Origin: Niebla homalea
Taxonomy: Eukaryota; Ascomycota; Lecanoromycetes; Lecanorales; Ramalinaceae
Direction: 5' to 3'
DNA: 64,000 bases
Assembly: GCA_019925105.1 (NCBI GenBank)
Contig: JAHGAU010000030.1
Span: 434,001-498,000 of the forward strand
Shown: in pieces, positions 23,358-34,989 of the stretch
How the letters are laid out: each line of letters begins with the position of its first letter
Position numbering within the stretch: the first letter of the stretch is position 1
Program-made: the position numbers and the translations under genes
Notes under the pieces: generated by a model
The model's database searches: none
What the model was told of the DNA's origin: nothing
What the model saw: only the letters and a program-made list of their open reading frames with translations

Positions 23358-26300
23358 ATTATTACCTTAAAGATAATCTTATAGTATTTTAAGTAATCCA
23401 AGAAAACCTTAAACGTATATTTACCCCCGCCGTTAGCCTAAAAGCGTTTAATCTTTTAATTTAAAGGTTATTTATATTTAACTTTAAATTTTTTAAACCG
23501 TTAAATTACGTCCGATTTATATATTAACGGGTAGATTTTTAATATTATAATCTTATTATTACGGAAGGTTATATAATACGTTATTCCGTTATACCCTTAA
23601 GGATTAATTATCCTTAAAAGGTTTATATTAATAAGCTTTAATAGGTTTTCTATAGGTTTAAAATATCCCTTATATAATTAAGAATATAACCGTCCGGTAA
23701 TATAATACGTATAATAAGCGTTTTTAATTTTATTATTATTACGGCGTTTACGTTTAAGATTTATTTTAATTAATATATCCGTTAATTAAAATAATTTTTA
23801 AGTTCCGAGGTAATTTATACGTATATATTAAGTAAATATAGCTGAAAATACGTTAAACGCCGTTATAAGGGTAAGTTCTTATAGGTTAATTATAAATAAA
23901 CCGTTTTATTTATTATAAATAAGCTTTTTTTAATTATACGTTACCGTCCGGACCATCCGCGTTATATTAAGTTAAACTTTATAATTTCAAAGTTACGTGT
24001 TAAATACAAGATTAATTAAGTTCGCCGGGGAATATATTATATCCGTAAATTTTATTTTAACGGGCTTATTATCCACCCTATATATTATATAAATAATACT
24101 TATACCCCTTATATAACTTATTCTTATTAACCCGGACCCTAAAAATAAGGATTAATAAGGTTTTAACTCTTTTAAAAGAATCTTTTCTTATAAAAAATAT
24201 GTTAATTATAATTATTATTAAGGATTATTAACTTCTATAACTTTATTAAGGTAACCGATATTATCGTTATTAATTATTATATATATATTAATAAGTAAGA
24301 ATCGGTTATTAAGAGATTTATAAGTATAATAATTTCCTTAATAATCTTAGGCTTTTTAATACGGAATTTTATAAGCTTTTTTTTTAGGGTAAAAGTCTTA
24401 GTATTTATCCTTAATATACTTATTATTACGCCCCTTTTAAGTATAATATTAATAAATAGGCTTTTCCCGGGTCTTATTAAAGGTCCTTTTATTATAATCC
24501 TTTAATATATCCTTATAGGCCTATATTAAGACGTTTAATTGTTAAATAACCGCCCGAGCTTTTTTATTACGGGCTTTTTATATAATATTATAAAATTTAA
24601 GGGTACTTAAGCCTTATTATACTGCCGTTTAAGTAAGTATTAAATATTACGTTTATTACGACTCCCTTAATTTATTTAAGAATATTTAAATAACGAAATA
24701 ATCCGGAATAATTAAAAAACTATTAATCACCTTAATCTTAATATAGACTTTTTAATAACGGCTATTATACTTATTAATTATTATATTTGGGGTCTTTTAT
24801 AAGCTTATAAGTTCTTATATAAGCTTTATATATAACCTGGATCCTTATAATTTATATTAATCCTTAAGTTATTTTTAGATTATATTTAGGCTTTTTATAA
24901 TATTAATTAAATACTTAATATTAATACCGTAATGGTTTTTAAGGTTATATATATTTTAAGGGTATTTTTATTAATCGTTATTTAATTTTTTATTTATTAA
25001 CTTTACGATATTTATTATTATTAATCTATTAATAAAGGGATTAAGTTTAAAGGAAACCCCTTTATAGTAAAGTCTTTCTTAATCGTTATTATTAATAAAG
25101 TATACGGAAGACGGTATTAATAAGATATTAATTATATTATAATTATTAATAATATTTAAGTTTAAGTTTAATAACGTCCAATACTTTAAAGACTTATTAT
25201 TTAAGGATAAAGGGTAACTTACGTTAAATAATAATATTTAATTTTTGTTATTTATATTTAGCTTAAAGATAATAATATTTAATAAGTTAATTAAAGGTTC
25301 CTTAAACGCTTTTAAATTGAAGCTATTATATAATTTTAACGTTTACGGTAATAAATAATCCTTATTTTTAATTTAATTTTTATTAACTAGATTAAAATAA
25401 TCTTCTTTCCTTAGGTTTTTAAGTATAAAAGGAAAAAGGGTACTTTATATATAATAATATTAATAAATAATAGGGTTTAAATATTATATTTCGTATAAGA
25501 TTATTATTTATTTTAAGGTAATAAGTAATATAAGGCCTTATTAATTAAAGTATTTTCTGTTCCGGTTAAGTTTAAACCGGAACTTTATAATATACTATAA
25601 CGTTATATATATACCCTTAAGATTACTACCTTTTTTTTACTTAAGGGTTCTTAATTTTTATAACCGAAATATTTAAACTTATTTTAATTATTTTATTTTA
25701 ACTTAAAGGCTTTAATTTTTATAATCTATAATAAGTAAGTTCGTCTTAAGTTTAATTATTTATTAAAGAATTCAATGGTTAATTTTTAACCCTTTTTCTT
25801 AAGGATTAATTTTTACTTTAAAAGGTTTAACCGTTAATTACTTATTCCGTCCCGTATTTACTTTTTAAAATTAAATTAAAACGAGTAATTTTAAGTTATA
25901 ATATGCTTAAATCCGAGTAATCTATTTTTAATTAATCTTAAAAAACTTAATTTTAATATAATCTTTAAGGCTTTAAACTTGGTAAAGTTCTATAATATAT
26001 TTAATATTTATTTAACGTTTTAAATTTCTTACTTAAACCCCGGTTAAAGCTCTACGTATATAGGTTAGCCTTAAAAGCTTTACGTTTTAATTTTATTAAT
26101 TTAACGCCGGTTTAATTTTCCGGTATATAAACGTTTACGGCCCTTAATAAGGCTAGGAAATAACGGTTTATATATTCTTATTAATAAAATATCCTCCCTC
26201 CTTAATTTAGGAATATAAGTAATTAAGTAAGCTTCTCTATTTATAGCCATAATATTATATGCCTGGTTAAATCGATTTTTAATAATATAATTTACGTATA

Positions 26301-26399
26301 GATATCGTTTACGGGTATATTTTATATTATAAGTTTACCACCATTTATAGGTTAAATTAAATATTAAGAAGACGTTATTTAAATACCTAAATACGTAGC
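23358..26399 (-). pseudogene. Copia A1 gag and integrase part, degenerate
   Basis: Reverse-strand 5' half of the A1 polyprotein, matching A2 about 42010-45040. A zinc-knuckle-like stretch (Y*YYT*KGRNNKYIKDKY, original Cys residues as TAT) lies near 24390-24450. GAG-pre-integrase and integrase core sequence follow toward 23360. It starts downstream of the primer site at 26400-26413. Confidence 0.75.
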
Positions 26400-26413
26400 C
26401 CGGGCTTATAATT
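26400..26413 (-). promoter_or_regulatory. Copia A1 primer-binding site
   Basis: The complement reads aattataagcccgg directly after the 5' LTR, the RIP-altered form of ggttatgagcccgg. This matches an internal stretch of initiator tRNA-Met rather than its 3' end, as in Drosophila copia. Confidence 0.8.
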
Positions 26414-26575
26414 TATTAAAGTTAAAAAATATAAGTTATTTAATTATTATTATATATAAAGTGAGACTATATATAAGGCTATATACCGCTATCCTACTTA
26501 GGTTTAACACGTCCGCCTTATTTAATCTGATCCGCGTCACGTAATCTCCCAAGTGGCGATCCTGCATATTCAACA
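26414..26575 (-). repeat. Copia A1 5' LTR (162 bp)
   Basis: Read on the minus strand it starts tgttgaatatgcaggatcgc and ends aactttaata. The outer part (26520-26575) keeps CA/TG and the inner part is RIP-mutated. Confidence 0.92.
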
Positions 26576-26580
26576 AAGTG
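26576..26580. repeat. TSD of Copia A1, right copy (aagtg)
   Basis: Pairs with 8936-8940. Copia B LTR sequence resumes at 26581. Confidence 0.92.
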
Positions 26581-26711
26581 CAGAAGGCAAAGACCTCGGC
26601 TATTACCAAAAGGGGGCTAGCCTACTTCCTGGACTTCTTATAGATAGATATCGCTTAGCACCTTATATAGTACTTACTTAATTAAATAAGTTATACCTTA
26701 TTATTTTAATA
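26581..26711 (+). repeat. Copia B 5' LTR, remaining 131 bases
   Basis: With 8930-8940 it makes a 142-bp LTR equal in length to 32856-32997. It begins cagaaggcaaagacctcggc, nearly unmutated, and becomes RIP-mutated toward the inner end ttattttaata (3' LTR: catttcaaca). Confidence 0.92.
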
Positions 26712-26725
26712 GGTTATAAGCCCGG
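26712..26725 (+). promoter_or_regulatory. Copia B primer-binding site
   Basis: ggttataagcccgg directly follows the LTR. It differs from the internal initiator tRNA-Met match ggttatgagcccgg by one TG-to-TA RIP change. Confidence 0.82.
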
Positions 26726-27795
26726 CTTATATACTTATTACTACGCTTAATAATTAATAAACCTTAATAACGATAGCTTAAATACCTTAAGAGCCGTATT
26801 ATCGTTTTATTAATATTCTAACGGCTCTTATTATTATTATAATTGCTATAATTACTTAATAGTCCTATCGATTTAAGTTTTAACCACCAGAAAAATAAGG
26901 AGGTTAAAATAAAAATAAAAAGATTAAAACGAAAATAAAAAGGTTAAAACGATACCTAATTTAAAACCTTATTTATACGCAGACCATAAAGTATAATAAC
27001 CCTATATACCGATTTACGCGTACGCTATAAAAATATAAGAGTATTTATAAGGCCGTTAAATCGGTAAATCCTTAATATATACGTTAATATCTTTAAAGAA
27101 TAAAAGGAAACGTTTATTTATTATTAAGGTAATTAAAGCGGTTTATAAAGCTTATTATCGCATATATTTAGCCTTTTAATTAAGTTAATTATTTAATTTA
27201 AACTATTATTATTTTAATTTTATATTAAAGTTTATCTTAATTACCATATTAAAGTTTAAGTATAAAAAGAAGTAAAATATTTATTTTTAAAGTTTTTTCC
27301 TTTTTATTAAAATTATTAAGGCTTAAATTAATTATAGCTTTATTTCCAGGGGCTTTTTATTAAGATCTTTATTATTATTAAGATTATTAAAAATATATCG
27401 ATTATCTTAATTTATACGTTTTATTACTTTAATTTATAATTAAATTATTTATACTTAAATAACGTTCCTTTACCCGGTATATTATATATACTTTATAAGT
27501 TTTATACCTTAAATAGTCTATTAAAATTAAGAAGTTTTATTACTTATTATTAACCCTTAAATTACGGTTCTCGTTAAATAATAAGAAACTCCGGGCCCGT
27601 TATTGTTTACTTTATAAAACGTTCCGTTTTATATATATGTTATTTAAGAAAACTATAATCTTAAAAAATAATAACTTAAAGTATTATTTACTATTATTAT
27701 TATTTAAGTTATCTTTATTTAAGGGCTTAATATTATTAGTTATAATCCCGTCGCCCCTTAATAACGAAGATTTCTTTAATCTTTAGGTTAAATTA

Positions 27796-28012
<217 letters not shown>

Positions 28013-28867
28013 ATCCGACCCTTTTAAGATTACCTGTACCTTTAATAAGGTTATTAAGCTTAAGGACAACCTTAAATATATTATATAAGAACGTAAGATA
28101 AATAAGAGGCTTAAGTTTACCCGGCTTAATTATTAAATTATAGATTCTAGTTTACGTTTTATTAAAACTGATTTTCTTAAGGATAATAAACTTATAAAAA
28201 CTTAAGATACCTATAATTAAGGGTACTTTATAACCTATACCATAATCCGTATAAGGATTAAGGGGATTAATTAATATATTATTAAGAACATTAAGAATAT
28301 TAAAATAACGTAAAATACCCTTTATATTCAGTATTAACTTAAGGGCTTAAATTACTTTACGCCGGCCCTTAAGTATTTTACTTCCTTTATCCTTAATTAA
28401 TACTTAAATTTAAATAAGTATTATAATAAATATTAAGATCTTTTTAATAAATTATAGAATTTTTAAAGTATAATTATTATTAATAATAATATATTTATTT
28501 GATAATTTTATAAAAGCTTTAACCCGGAATATAAAGTTTATATTTATTAATATATTAATAAGTATAAGCCGTTTTAAACGGCCGATAATAATATTAACGT
28601 TTTAAAATACATATTTATTTATATTATTAATCGGTTTCTTTAATATAAAGCCTTAAATAAAACGTTTATATTTAATATTTTAATCCTTACGGCCACTATT
28701 ATTGATCTATACTTCCAAGATAATATCCGCTTTAATAAACTTATTCCACTCCGTATTTTTCCGTAGTTTAATATCCGTTAAAGCTATTATATTAAGATCC
28801 TGTAAAAGAAACGTTTTTATATTATTACCGGTTATCGTTTACCTTATAAGTATAATAAATTAATTTA

Positions 28868-28887
28868 TAATAATAATAATAAACGCC

Positions 28888-28920
<33 letters not shown>
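28868..28920 (+). repeat. AAT trinucleotide repeats in Copia B
   Basis: Two AAT runs around 28868-28878 and 28892-28920, in frame with an Asn/Gly-rich stretch that extends to about 29010 (GGTAATAATGGTAATAAAGG). Probably a low-complexity Asn/Asp/Gly linker of the polyprotein. Confidence 0.8.
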
Positions 28921-28921
<1 letters not shown>

Positions 28922-31900
28922 CGGTATCGGTAATAATTAAAAACGTTAACGCCGTGATCATGGCGGTAATAATGGTAATAAAGGTAATAATAAAAGTAAT
29001 AATAAGCTTAAGGATAAAAAATATATAGCCTTTTTAAGGATTAAGGTTTTAATAAACCTAACATTTATATACGTTATTATTATTATATTGGCTTTACCGC
29101 CCGTTATTTACCGGGATTATTAAATATATTTAATTATAAATATATCTATTTTTATTATTTATATTTTTAATATTAATTATATAAATTATATCGTCGGTAA
29201 TAACCGTATATTTATCCGTAAAGAGTTCCTCCTTAAGTTTATTTTTATTAAAGGCTTTTTTAAGGGGAGGAGTATTACTTATATTAAAGTCGTTAAAATC
29301 CTATATTAATCTAATAAAAACGTCCGTAATTTAATCGTTGATAACGTTTTTTTTATTTTTTTAAATATTTTTAATTTTATTAACCTTAAATAACTATAAT
29401 AAACCGGTTATCCTTTTAAGTAAAATAACGACTTAAAGGATTTAAGCATATTTATTAACCGTAATAATATCTTTATAAAATTTTTACCGGCGGCCTTTTA
29501 CTTTCTTAAAGTCAAGATTAAAGTTATTAATAATTTAATACTTATAACTTTATATATTATTACCGTAAATTAAAAAGCTTTAAAATATTAATATAAAGTA
29601 ATAAGGTATATAAGGGAGTAAAATATTAAGCTTTTACCGGAAACCGGTAACCGGTATCAATCTCTTTAATTTACCGGTTCTATTAAAGGACTATGAGTAT
29701 ATCGTTTATATAAAAATATGAATAAAGCTTAAACCAAATAAAAGTTATATTAATTTTGGTATTTATTAAAATAAGCTTATTTATTCCGATTTAATTAATT
29801 TTATTTATAATATAAAAGCCGATTATAAGTAAGTTATTACCTTTATTAAAAACGTTATTAAAGTTATTTATATAGCTTTATTATTAAATTCCTTATACGA
29901 AACGGTTCTTAAGGCCTTTTAAAACTATATAAAAAGGATTTATTATTTAAACCGTTTTATCCGACGTTTATATATTAATAATAATAATATATATAGTGGT
30001 TTTTAATTTAATAATTAACGGTATATTAAAAATATTTAATAAAAGTTTATAGTACCCTATAACCCTTAATAAAACGGTATTTTTAAATAAATAAGTTAAA
30101 TCCTTATTACCCGGGCTTATATAATACTATTAGATAATAACTTATTACGTATTCTTATTATTAAACTTATTATTATAATAACCTTTATATATAATATAAT
30201 ATTTATAAGTACTTATAATATACCGAATTAGGCTATAAATCTTAAAAAACTTAATTAATCTTTTATTAAAAGGGTTAAACGATACGGTATATATTAAAAG
30301 CGTAAACTTCCCGGTATAAACTGGATAAAATTTTAAAATAAAGCCATTAAAGGATACCTTATTAACTTTAAGGATTATTAAATTTATAAAATACTTATAT
30401 TAAATAACCGGGTTTAACGTTATAATTACGTTAAATAATTAAAAGATAAAATTATTTAGCTTAAATATAAGGCCGATAACCCTTTATTAATTCGTTATTT
30501 AATATCAAGATAAAGGAAAATAATTACCATAGACTTTTAGTTATTATTAAAATGGATACGTTTCGGTAATAATAAAAATATAAATAATAAGCCGGTTATT
30601 ATTATTATTTAAGGTTTTTATATTATAAACGTTATAAATAAAATTAATAATATTATTATTAAGGATATAACCGAATTTATATCCGATAAGTAACTTAAGC
30701 CCCGTATAACCTTAAAACTTATAATTATTAAGGAGAATATTAATAAAGATAACTTATTTATTTTATCCTTATTTACCCTTAATAATAATATTATAAAGGA
30801 ATCTCCGGATATATATACTTTTATAAACTTAAACTTAAGCTTATTTAATCTTTATAATTTTATTTTATATTATTATCCGTTTTTAAAAGAACTTACTGAA
30901 TTTTAGACTTATTTACTTAAGTTTACGTAATTAAAATATAACCTTTAAGTTACCGATATTACCGGGACTTTAATTATTAAGCTGCCGGTTCTTAATTTAC
31001 GTTTATATATCTTATAATTACGATTCTTACGGATTATATAAAGTTTATAATTTATATATAAATTATAAAGGATATATACCGTAAAATAAAATAAAAGCTT
31101 ATTATAAAAAATAAAATTGAATCCTTAAAGAAGAATAAAACCTAGGTTTTAATAAATTTACCTCCCGGTATTAACGTATTAAATAATAAGTAAATCTATA
31201 AGTATAAACGTAAATTAAACGGTAATATTATTAAATATAAGGTTAAATAAATAATCCGTAACTTTTAATAAAAGGAAAACTTAAACTTTTTTAATATTTT
31301 TATAACGGTTATTAAGTTTATAAGCTATAAGGCTTTTTTTATTATAATGGCTATATATAACTTAGAGATTAAGTAAATAAACGTTAAAATAATATTCTTT
31401 TATAAAGATATCTTTGAAAAGATTTATATTTATTAATTAACGGGTTTTAATAATAATTTAAAACGTATTTATTTATTAAATAAAGCTCTTTATAAATTTA
31501 AATAATTACCCCGGATTTAATATTAATACCTCTTTATATTCCTTAAGAAATTTAGTTATTATTATATTAATAAAAATTATAATATATTCTTAAACTTGAG
31601 TATTAATATTATTATTACCGTATATATCGATAATATCTTAATAATAGGAATTAATAAATAGGTTATTATTAACTTTTATAAAGGCTTAACTAAATAAGAA
31701 GTTTAAAATATCCGATCTAGGCTTATATAATTAATATTTAAGCATAAATATTACCCATAATTAATAAAATTAAACCTTAATTCTTAGTTAAAAGAATTAC
31801 GTTAAATAAATTTTTACTTAATTCAATATATATAATAATCCTTTTCTAAGGGTAACGGTATAATTATCTTTATAAACGTAAATATCCGTTTTAAGCTGGT

Positions 31901-32855
31901 TGATAAAAGGTATATTACCTTAAAATAATTTTAGTTTAAATATTAATCTATTATCGGCTTACTTTATATATATTATAATAAGTATTAAGCTTAATATAAT
32001 TTATACGGTATTAGTGGTATCACGTTATGCGTTTAACCTTAATAAACTGTATTAAATAGCCGTTAAGAAGATCTTCCGTTACCTTTACGGTATAGCCTCC
32101 TTAAAGCTCGTCTTTTAAGGCCCTTTAAAGCCCCTTAATAGTTATATAGACTTAAATTACGCCGGCAACCTATAGATATACCGGTTTACCTCCGGGTATA
32201 TTTTTAATTTAAGAAATATAATTATTAACTAATCCTTAAAACGTTAACCAATTATACCCCTATTTACCTATAAGGTTAAGTACGTAAAATAATATAATAT
32301 TATTAAAGAAACAATCTGGTTTAAATAATTATTAACTTAACTTATTAAAATTACCTTAAATTTAATAATATTATTAACTTTTAAAAATAAGGATATTATA
32401 TAGAATTACGTTTTTTTTTTATTTAATTTAAACTTAATATTAAAGCCCTTATCCTTATTACGGTAATCTTTTATTATAATTAAGGAGTAATTATATTAAC
32501 GAAAGACCCTATAAATCACTTAAAGATAAAATATATATATATTAAGTATTATTTTCTTCGGGAATATATAGTTAATAAATAAGTAGAACTTATATATTAT
32601 TTTACCGGGGATATAATAATTAACGGCCTTATAAAGCCGTTATTAAAGGACGGCTTTCTTAAATTCAGAAATTATTTAAGATTAAAGTAATTAATATTAT
32701 ACCTTTATTAACGTTTTAAGATAAATAAATATATCCATTATTATTAAAGTCGGGGTGGATATATTCCTTATTACGGTAATATAGTTCTAATAAGAGCTTT
32801 TATTTAATAAATAATATAATATTATAGTATTATAAAGCTATTAATTAAATAAGAG

Positions 32856-32997
32856 TGTCAGAAGTGTAAAAAATAAAGACCTCGGCTATTATTAAAAGGG
32901 AGCTAGCTTACTTCCTGGACTTCTCATAAATAGATATCGCTCAGCACCTTACATAGCACTTACTTAACTAAGCAAGTTATACCCTACCATTTCAACA
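32856..32997 (+). repeat. Copia B 3' LTR (142 bp)
   Basis: Starts tgtcagaagtgtaaaaaata (RIP-mutated) and ends ctaccatttcaaca (unmutated), the opposite gradient to the 5' LTR. Confidence 0.93.
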
Positions 32998-33002
32998 CTT
33001 CT
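32998..33002. repeat. TSD of Copia B, right copy (cttct)
   Basis: Pairs with 8925-8929. Confidence 0.9.
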
Positions 33003-33927
33003 TTATTAAAAAATCAAAGATTAAATATATATAAAATTATTATAAAGAATCCGTTTTTTAAATTATAAAAATCCGTACTTTAAATAACTTTCCGGATTTT
33101 TACTTAATAATAAAAGAAATCTTAAAAGATTTATATAATATATTTAATGAATATAATAAATTCATAAAAGTAAATATAATATTATAAAATCTTAAATTTA
33201 AAATAAAAAACATTAAATATAAAGGAACTTTTAATAAATTTTATATTAGGTTTATTATCGTTATTTTACTTCTCGGGTTATCGGAAGTATATAAGATTCT
33301 TAATTTTAAGTATATATTTAATTAATACTTATAATATAAACTCTTTAATAATATAATATATAATAATTTTAAAGAATTTATATAACGTTTACGTTAATAC
33401 GACCTTAATATAAGGTAAATTAACGTAGAAAATAAGGGGAAATATAGAAATAAATCGAACCTTAAAAAAAAAAAATCTAAAGAGAAAGAAGATAACTTAA
33501 TGAAAATATTATATATTAATAACCGAAGAAATCCGGGTAAAGTTTCCCGTTTACCTTATATTCTTATTAAGCTTCATATTAAAAGACGTTACTTTAAGTA
33601 TAGCGAAAAAGGTTATTATCTTAATAACGATAAAGCGCCTTATAAAGATAAATAATAAGTACTTATAAAGAAGTTTATAGTTTAATTAAAGTCAGCCAAA
33701 GTCGTCCTTATTTAGATTAATAGCAATAAGGATAAGTCGGAAAACGAATAATTTTTGATAAAAGATATTATTAAAAACTTTATTTAATAATATATAAATA
33801 AATAAGTTAACTTAAGCGGGAATAAAAGCTCGTAACGTTATATTTTTCTTTATATTACCTAAACTCAAAAAAGTTATTATAATTTAATCGTTAATTTAAC
33901 TTTTAAGGAAAACTTATTACGGATAAA
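33003..33927 (+). pseudogene. Gypsy E gag, 3' part with zinc knuckle, degenerate
   Basis: Continues the frame interrupted at 8929. It shows typical Gypsy Gag sequence: KFYIRFIIVILLLGLSEVYK (about 33235-33295), FI*RLR*YDLNIR* (about 33365-33420) and a zinc knuckle near 33587-33640 reading YFKYSEKGYYLNNDKAPY. The latter is a CX2CX4HX4C motif (CFKCGEKGHYLN-type) with Cys and His codons turned to TAT by TG-to-TA or CA-to-TA. Protease-like sequence may follow, but it ends at 33927 where fragment F starts. Confidence 0.75.
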
Positions 33928-34714
33928 TGTTAGACTGACTCCGCTGGCGGCACGCCGGCGGGACTAGTAAAGGTAGGTGTAGAAGACGTGACGTTACGGT
34001 CTGGATACTTAGGTATTACTTTAATAAGTAGATTGGTAATAAAACTAATTCTTAAGGAACTTAGAAAGAATTAAGGTATAACCTTTACTTAAGGTAAAGG
34101 TAATAACTACCCCGCTTTATGCCTATTAAGCTACGGCTTATAAATAACGTATATTAAGGCCGTTGTTAAAACCCTTTATTAAGGCCCTTTATTAAGGCTT
34201 AACGGCCTACCTTGGCGTAACAGTATAACGCGTTATTATAACGCCGGCGTAAAGATAATATTAGCTATTAATAATTATCTCCCCCTTTATACGCTGGTCT
34301 TTAAAGCATAAAAAGATATATTTAAAAACTGGCGTAAAGCCGGCTGAATATAAAGCTTATTAAAAACTTATTATTAAACCCAGTAAAAAAAAAGTAAAAA
34401 GAAAAGAGTCCTTAGGTATATACGTGAATATAATAGTGTCTATTTAATAGTAATATAATAAAGGTATTTTGCGTTAATAAATAATTAACGTAACTTATAG
34501 AGTTTATTAAAAACCCCTTTATAAAACTTAATAAGAAAAGGTAAATAAGAAAAGAGTCTTTATAATATTAATTAGTGGTTGCTTAAGGCTTTACTATTAA
34601 TTTATTACGTTATAATAAAAGTAAGCGTTATCGTAAAAATAGCATATAATTATAATAAGGCCTTTATTCTATTTTAAACTTCTTCTCTTTTTTCTTTAAT
34701 AATCTTAATCGCTT
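33928..34714 (+). mobile_element. Fragment F: probable 5' end of another LTR element
   Basis: Starts abruptly with tgttagactgactccgctgg and about 80 bases of GC-rich, RIP-free sequence, then becomes RIP-mutated rightward. This is how 5' LTR outer ends look elsewhere in the window. Two readings are possible. One is a 5' LTR plus internal start of an element cut at about 34714. The other is a solo LTR at 33928-34614 with TSD ataaa (33923-33927 / 34615-34619). The mutated right end favours the first. No coding motif or primer site was recognised. Confidence 0.45.
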
Positions 34715-34766
34715 TTATAAAGTAAAATATATAAGATAAATATAAGCAGTTAAAAAGGTTTTATAG
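34715..34766 (+). mobile_element. Copia D2, RNase H remnant left of D1
   Basis: About 50 bases aligning with D1 40300-40340 (RNase H, AFIK*NI*DKYKQLKRFY, original EAEYIGQMQAIKEAL-type). D2 continues at 41365 beyond D1. The rest of D2's 5' side is missing, so the left edge near 34715 is a rearrangement junction. The exact base is uncertain. Confidence 0.7.
34762..34766. repeat. TSD of Copia D1, left copy (tatag)
   Basis: Pairs with 41360-41364. Joining the flanks restores a continuous D2 RNase H region. Confidence 0.9.
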
Positions 34767-34918
34767 TGTTGAAAGTACTCACATTCGTTACCCGGCAGTC
34801 GGGTAGATTAGATATGATCTGAAGCTAAACCCGATTGGGATAGCTAGGATGCAGGAATACTTAGTCGCACTTTTATACTTAAAAAATAATTAAATAACTT
34901 ACACCTTATATTTTAAGA
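34767..34918 (+). repeat. Copia D1 5' LTR (152 bp)
   Basis: Starts tgttgaaagtactcacattc, unmutated, and ends ttatattttaaga, mutated. The LTR ends in AAGA rather than CA, as shown by the TSD and by the primer site abutting it. Confidence 0.93.
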
Positions 34919-34932
34919 GGTTATAAGCCCGG
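34919..34932 (+). promoter_or_regulatory. Copia D1 primer-binding site
   Basis: ggttataagcccgg, immediately after the LTR. The site is identical in Copia B and A2. Internal initiator tRNA-Met match with one TG-to-TA change. Confidence 0.82.
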
Positions 34933-34989
34933 CCTCGCGATGGCGATGCCCTATAAAAACACTTTTTCCTTATTTAATTCCGTAACTAT

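Larger units (their letters stand above)
8941..26575 (-). mobile_element. Copia A1: minus-strand Copia element with two LINEs inside
   Basis: Bounded by aagtg TSDs and 162-bp LTRs (8941-9102 and 26414-26575). Its own sequence is 8941-9131, 14960-17559 and 23346-26575 (less one TSD copy), about 6.0 kb after removing LINE-2 and LINE-3, against 6.05 kb for the plus-strand sister copy A2 (41827-47878). It reads leftward: 5' LTR at 26575, PBS at 26413-26400, gag-pol, tandem repeats near 15.1 kb, purine tract and 3' LTR. Confidence 0.93.

Noticed and set aside
34780..34880. Faint resemblance of the Copia D LTR centre (gaagctaaacccgattggga and following) to the internal control region of 5S rRNA
   Set aside because: The match is short and the 5S secondary structure and ends are absent. 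It is better explained as LTR sequence present in all five D LTRs of the window.
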